Shown here one piece after another: positions 20,790 to 20,921 of a stretch of DNA of 20,921 nt. The stretch covers positions 1 through 20,921 of the forward strand of contig CAZDWF010000063.1 of the NCBI GenBank assembly GCA_964508895.1, given 5' to 3'. The notes beneath the pieces were generated by a model. It ran no database searches. It worked only from the letters and a program-made list of their open reading frames with translations, and was not told the origin of the DNA. Origin of the DNA: M55B132 sp964508895 (GTDB lineage Bacteria; Bacteroidota; Bacteroidia; Bacteroidales; B18-G4). Positions within the stretch are counted from its first letter, which is position 1. The number at the start of each line of letters is the position of its first letter. The position numbers and the translations under genes were made by a program.

Positions 20790-20921
20790 ATGTCAATAAA
20801 ATTCAATTTTCCTACAGCCCTGGAGCTGATACTTGCAAAAGCTGATATAGTTGAAGAAGCCAGCGCAACGGTCACGTATTTAGGTTATGCAGCCAAAGGC
20901 AACCCAGCGACTTCTGCCAGT
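20790..20921 (+). CDS. Partial gene, truncated by the window edge
   Basis: ATG at 20790, two bases after the previous stop. 44 residues are visible (SIKFNFPTALELILAKADIV then ATVTYLGYAAKG). The stretch TVTYLGYAAKGNPATSAS resembles the YIGYA..G..TS segment of phage proteins that carry a small beta-rich appendage, so it may be a virion surface protein. The product continues beyond the edge and cannot be assigned. Confidence 0.55.
   Translation, partial: MSIKFNFPTALELILAKADIVEEASATVTYLGYAAKGNPATSAS

Overview
The window looks like a Bacteroidota (Bacteroidetes) chromosome carrying an integrated virus that runs off the right edge. The evidence for the phylum is a GWxTD-domain protein, a lipid A acyltransferase paired with a GT2 glycosyltransferase, AT-rich DNA, and promoters of the TTG / TAnnTTTG type. 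The left part (1-3970) is ordinary host DNA: aroQ on the plus strand, facing a three-gene minus-strand envelope operon (GWxTD lipoprotein-like protein, LpxL-type acyltransferase, glycosyltransferase).

From 3971 to 4888 there is no gene. This stretch holds short repeats and a 100-N scaffold gap flanked by an identical 55-base sequence. It also holds a hairpin terminator and what looks like the 3' end of a tRNA-Ser gene on the minus strand. I read that tRNA remnant (about 4709-4740) as the left attachment site; the intact tRNA and the integrase would then lie beyond the right edge.

From about 4740 onward I infer a prophage. It starts with a lysogeny module on the minus strand (membrane protein, then an XRE repressor). 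A promoter with overlapping operator repeats separates this from a rightward early module: small proteins, a protein carrying only a DnaA domain IV-like DNA-binding region, a ribbon-helix-helix/coiled-coil protein, and an SF3 helicase. Next comes an AT-rich three-gene minus-strand cassette (9764-11669) whose last stop codon abuts the helicase stop codon; it looks like cargo. A 674-base divergent intergenic region follows. It contains a mirror-symmetric array of GTGCAC sites, and the first structural-operon gene next to it is studded with TTATCA/TGATAA palindromes. This region is my best candidate for the viral origin or master control site.

From 12344 to the right edge lies a virion module with no tail, portal or terminase genes. 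It has a compact FtsK/HerA-type packaging ATPase and a beta-rich 195-aa candidate coat protein with its own terminator. It also has at least eleven small single-membrane-span proteins, some fused to a peptidoglycan-binding domain, an annexin-like motif or an HExxH zincin, and a GH73 glucosaminidase. Together these suggest a tailless icosahedral virus with an internal membrane (PRD1/PM2-like strategy) living as a prophage in Bacteroidota. The coat assignment and family placement are inference.
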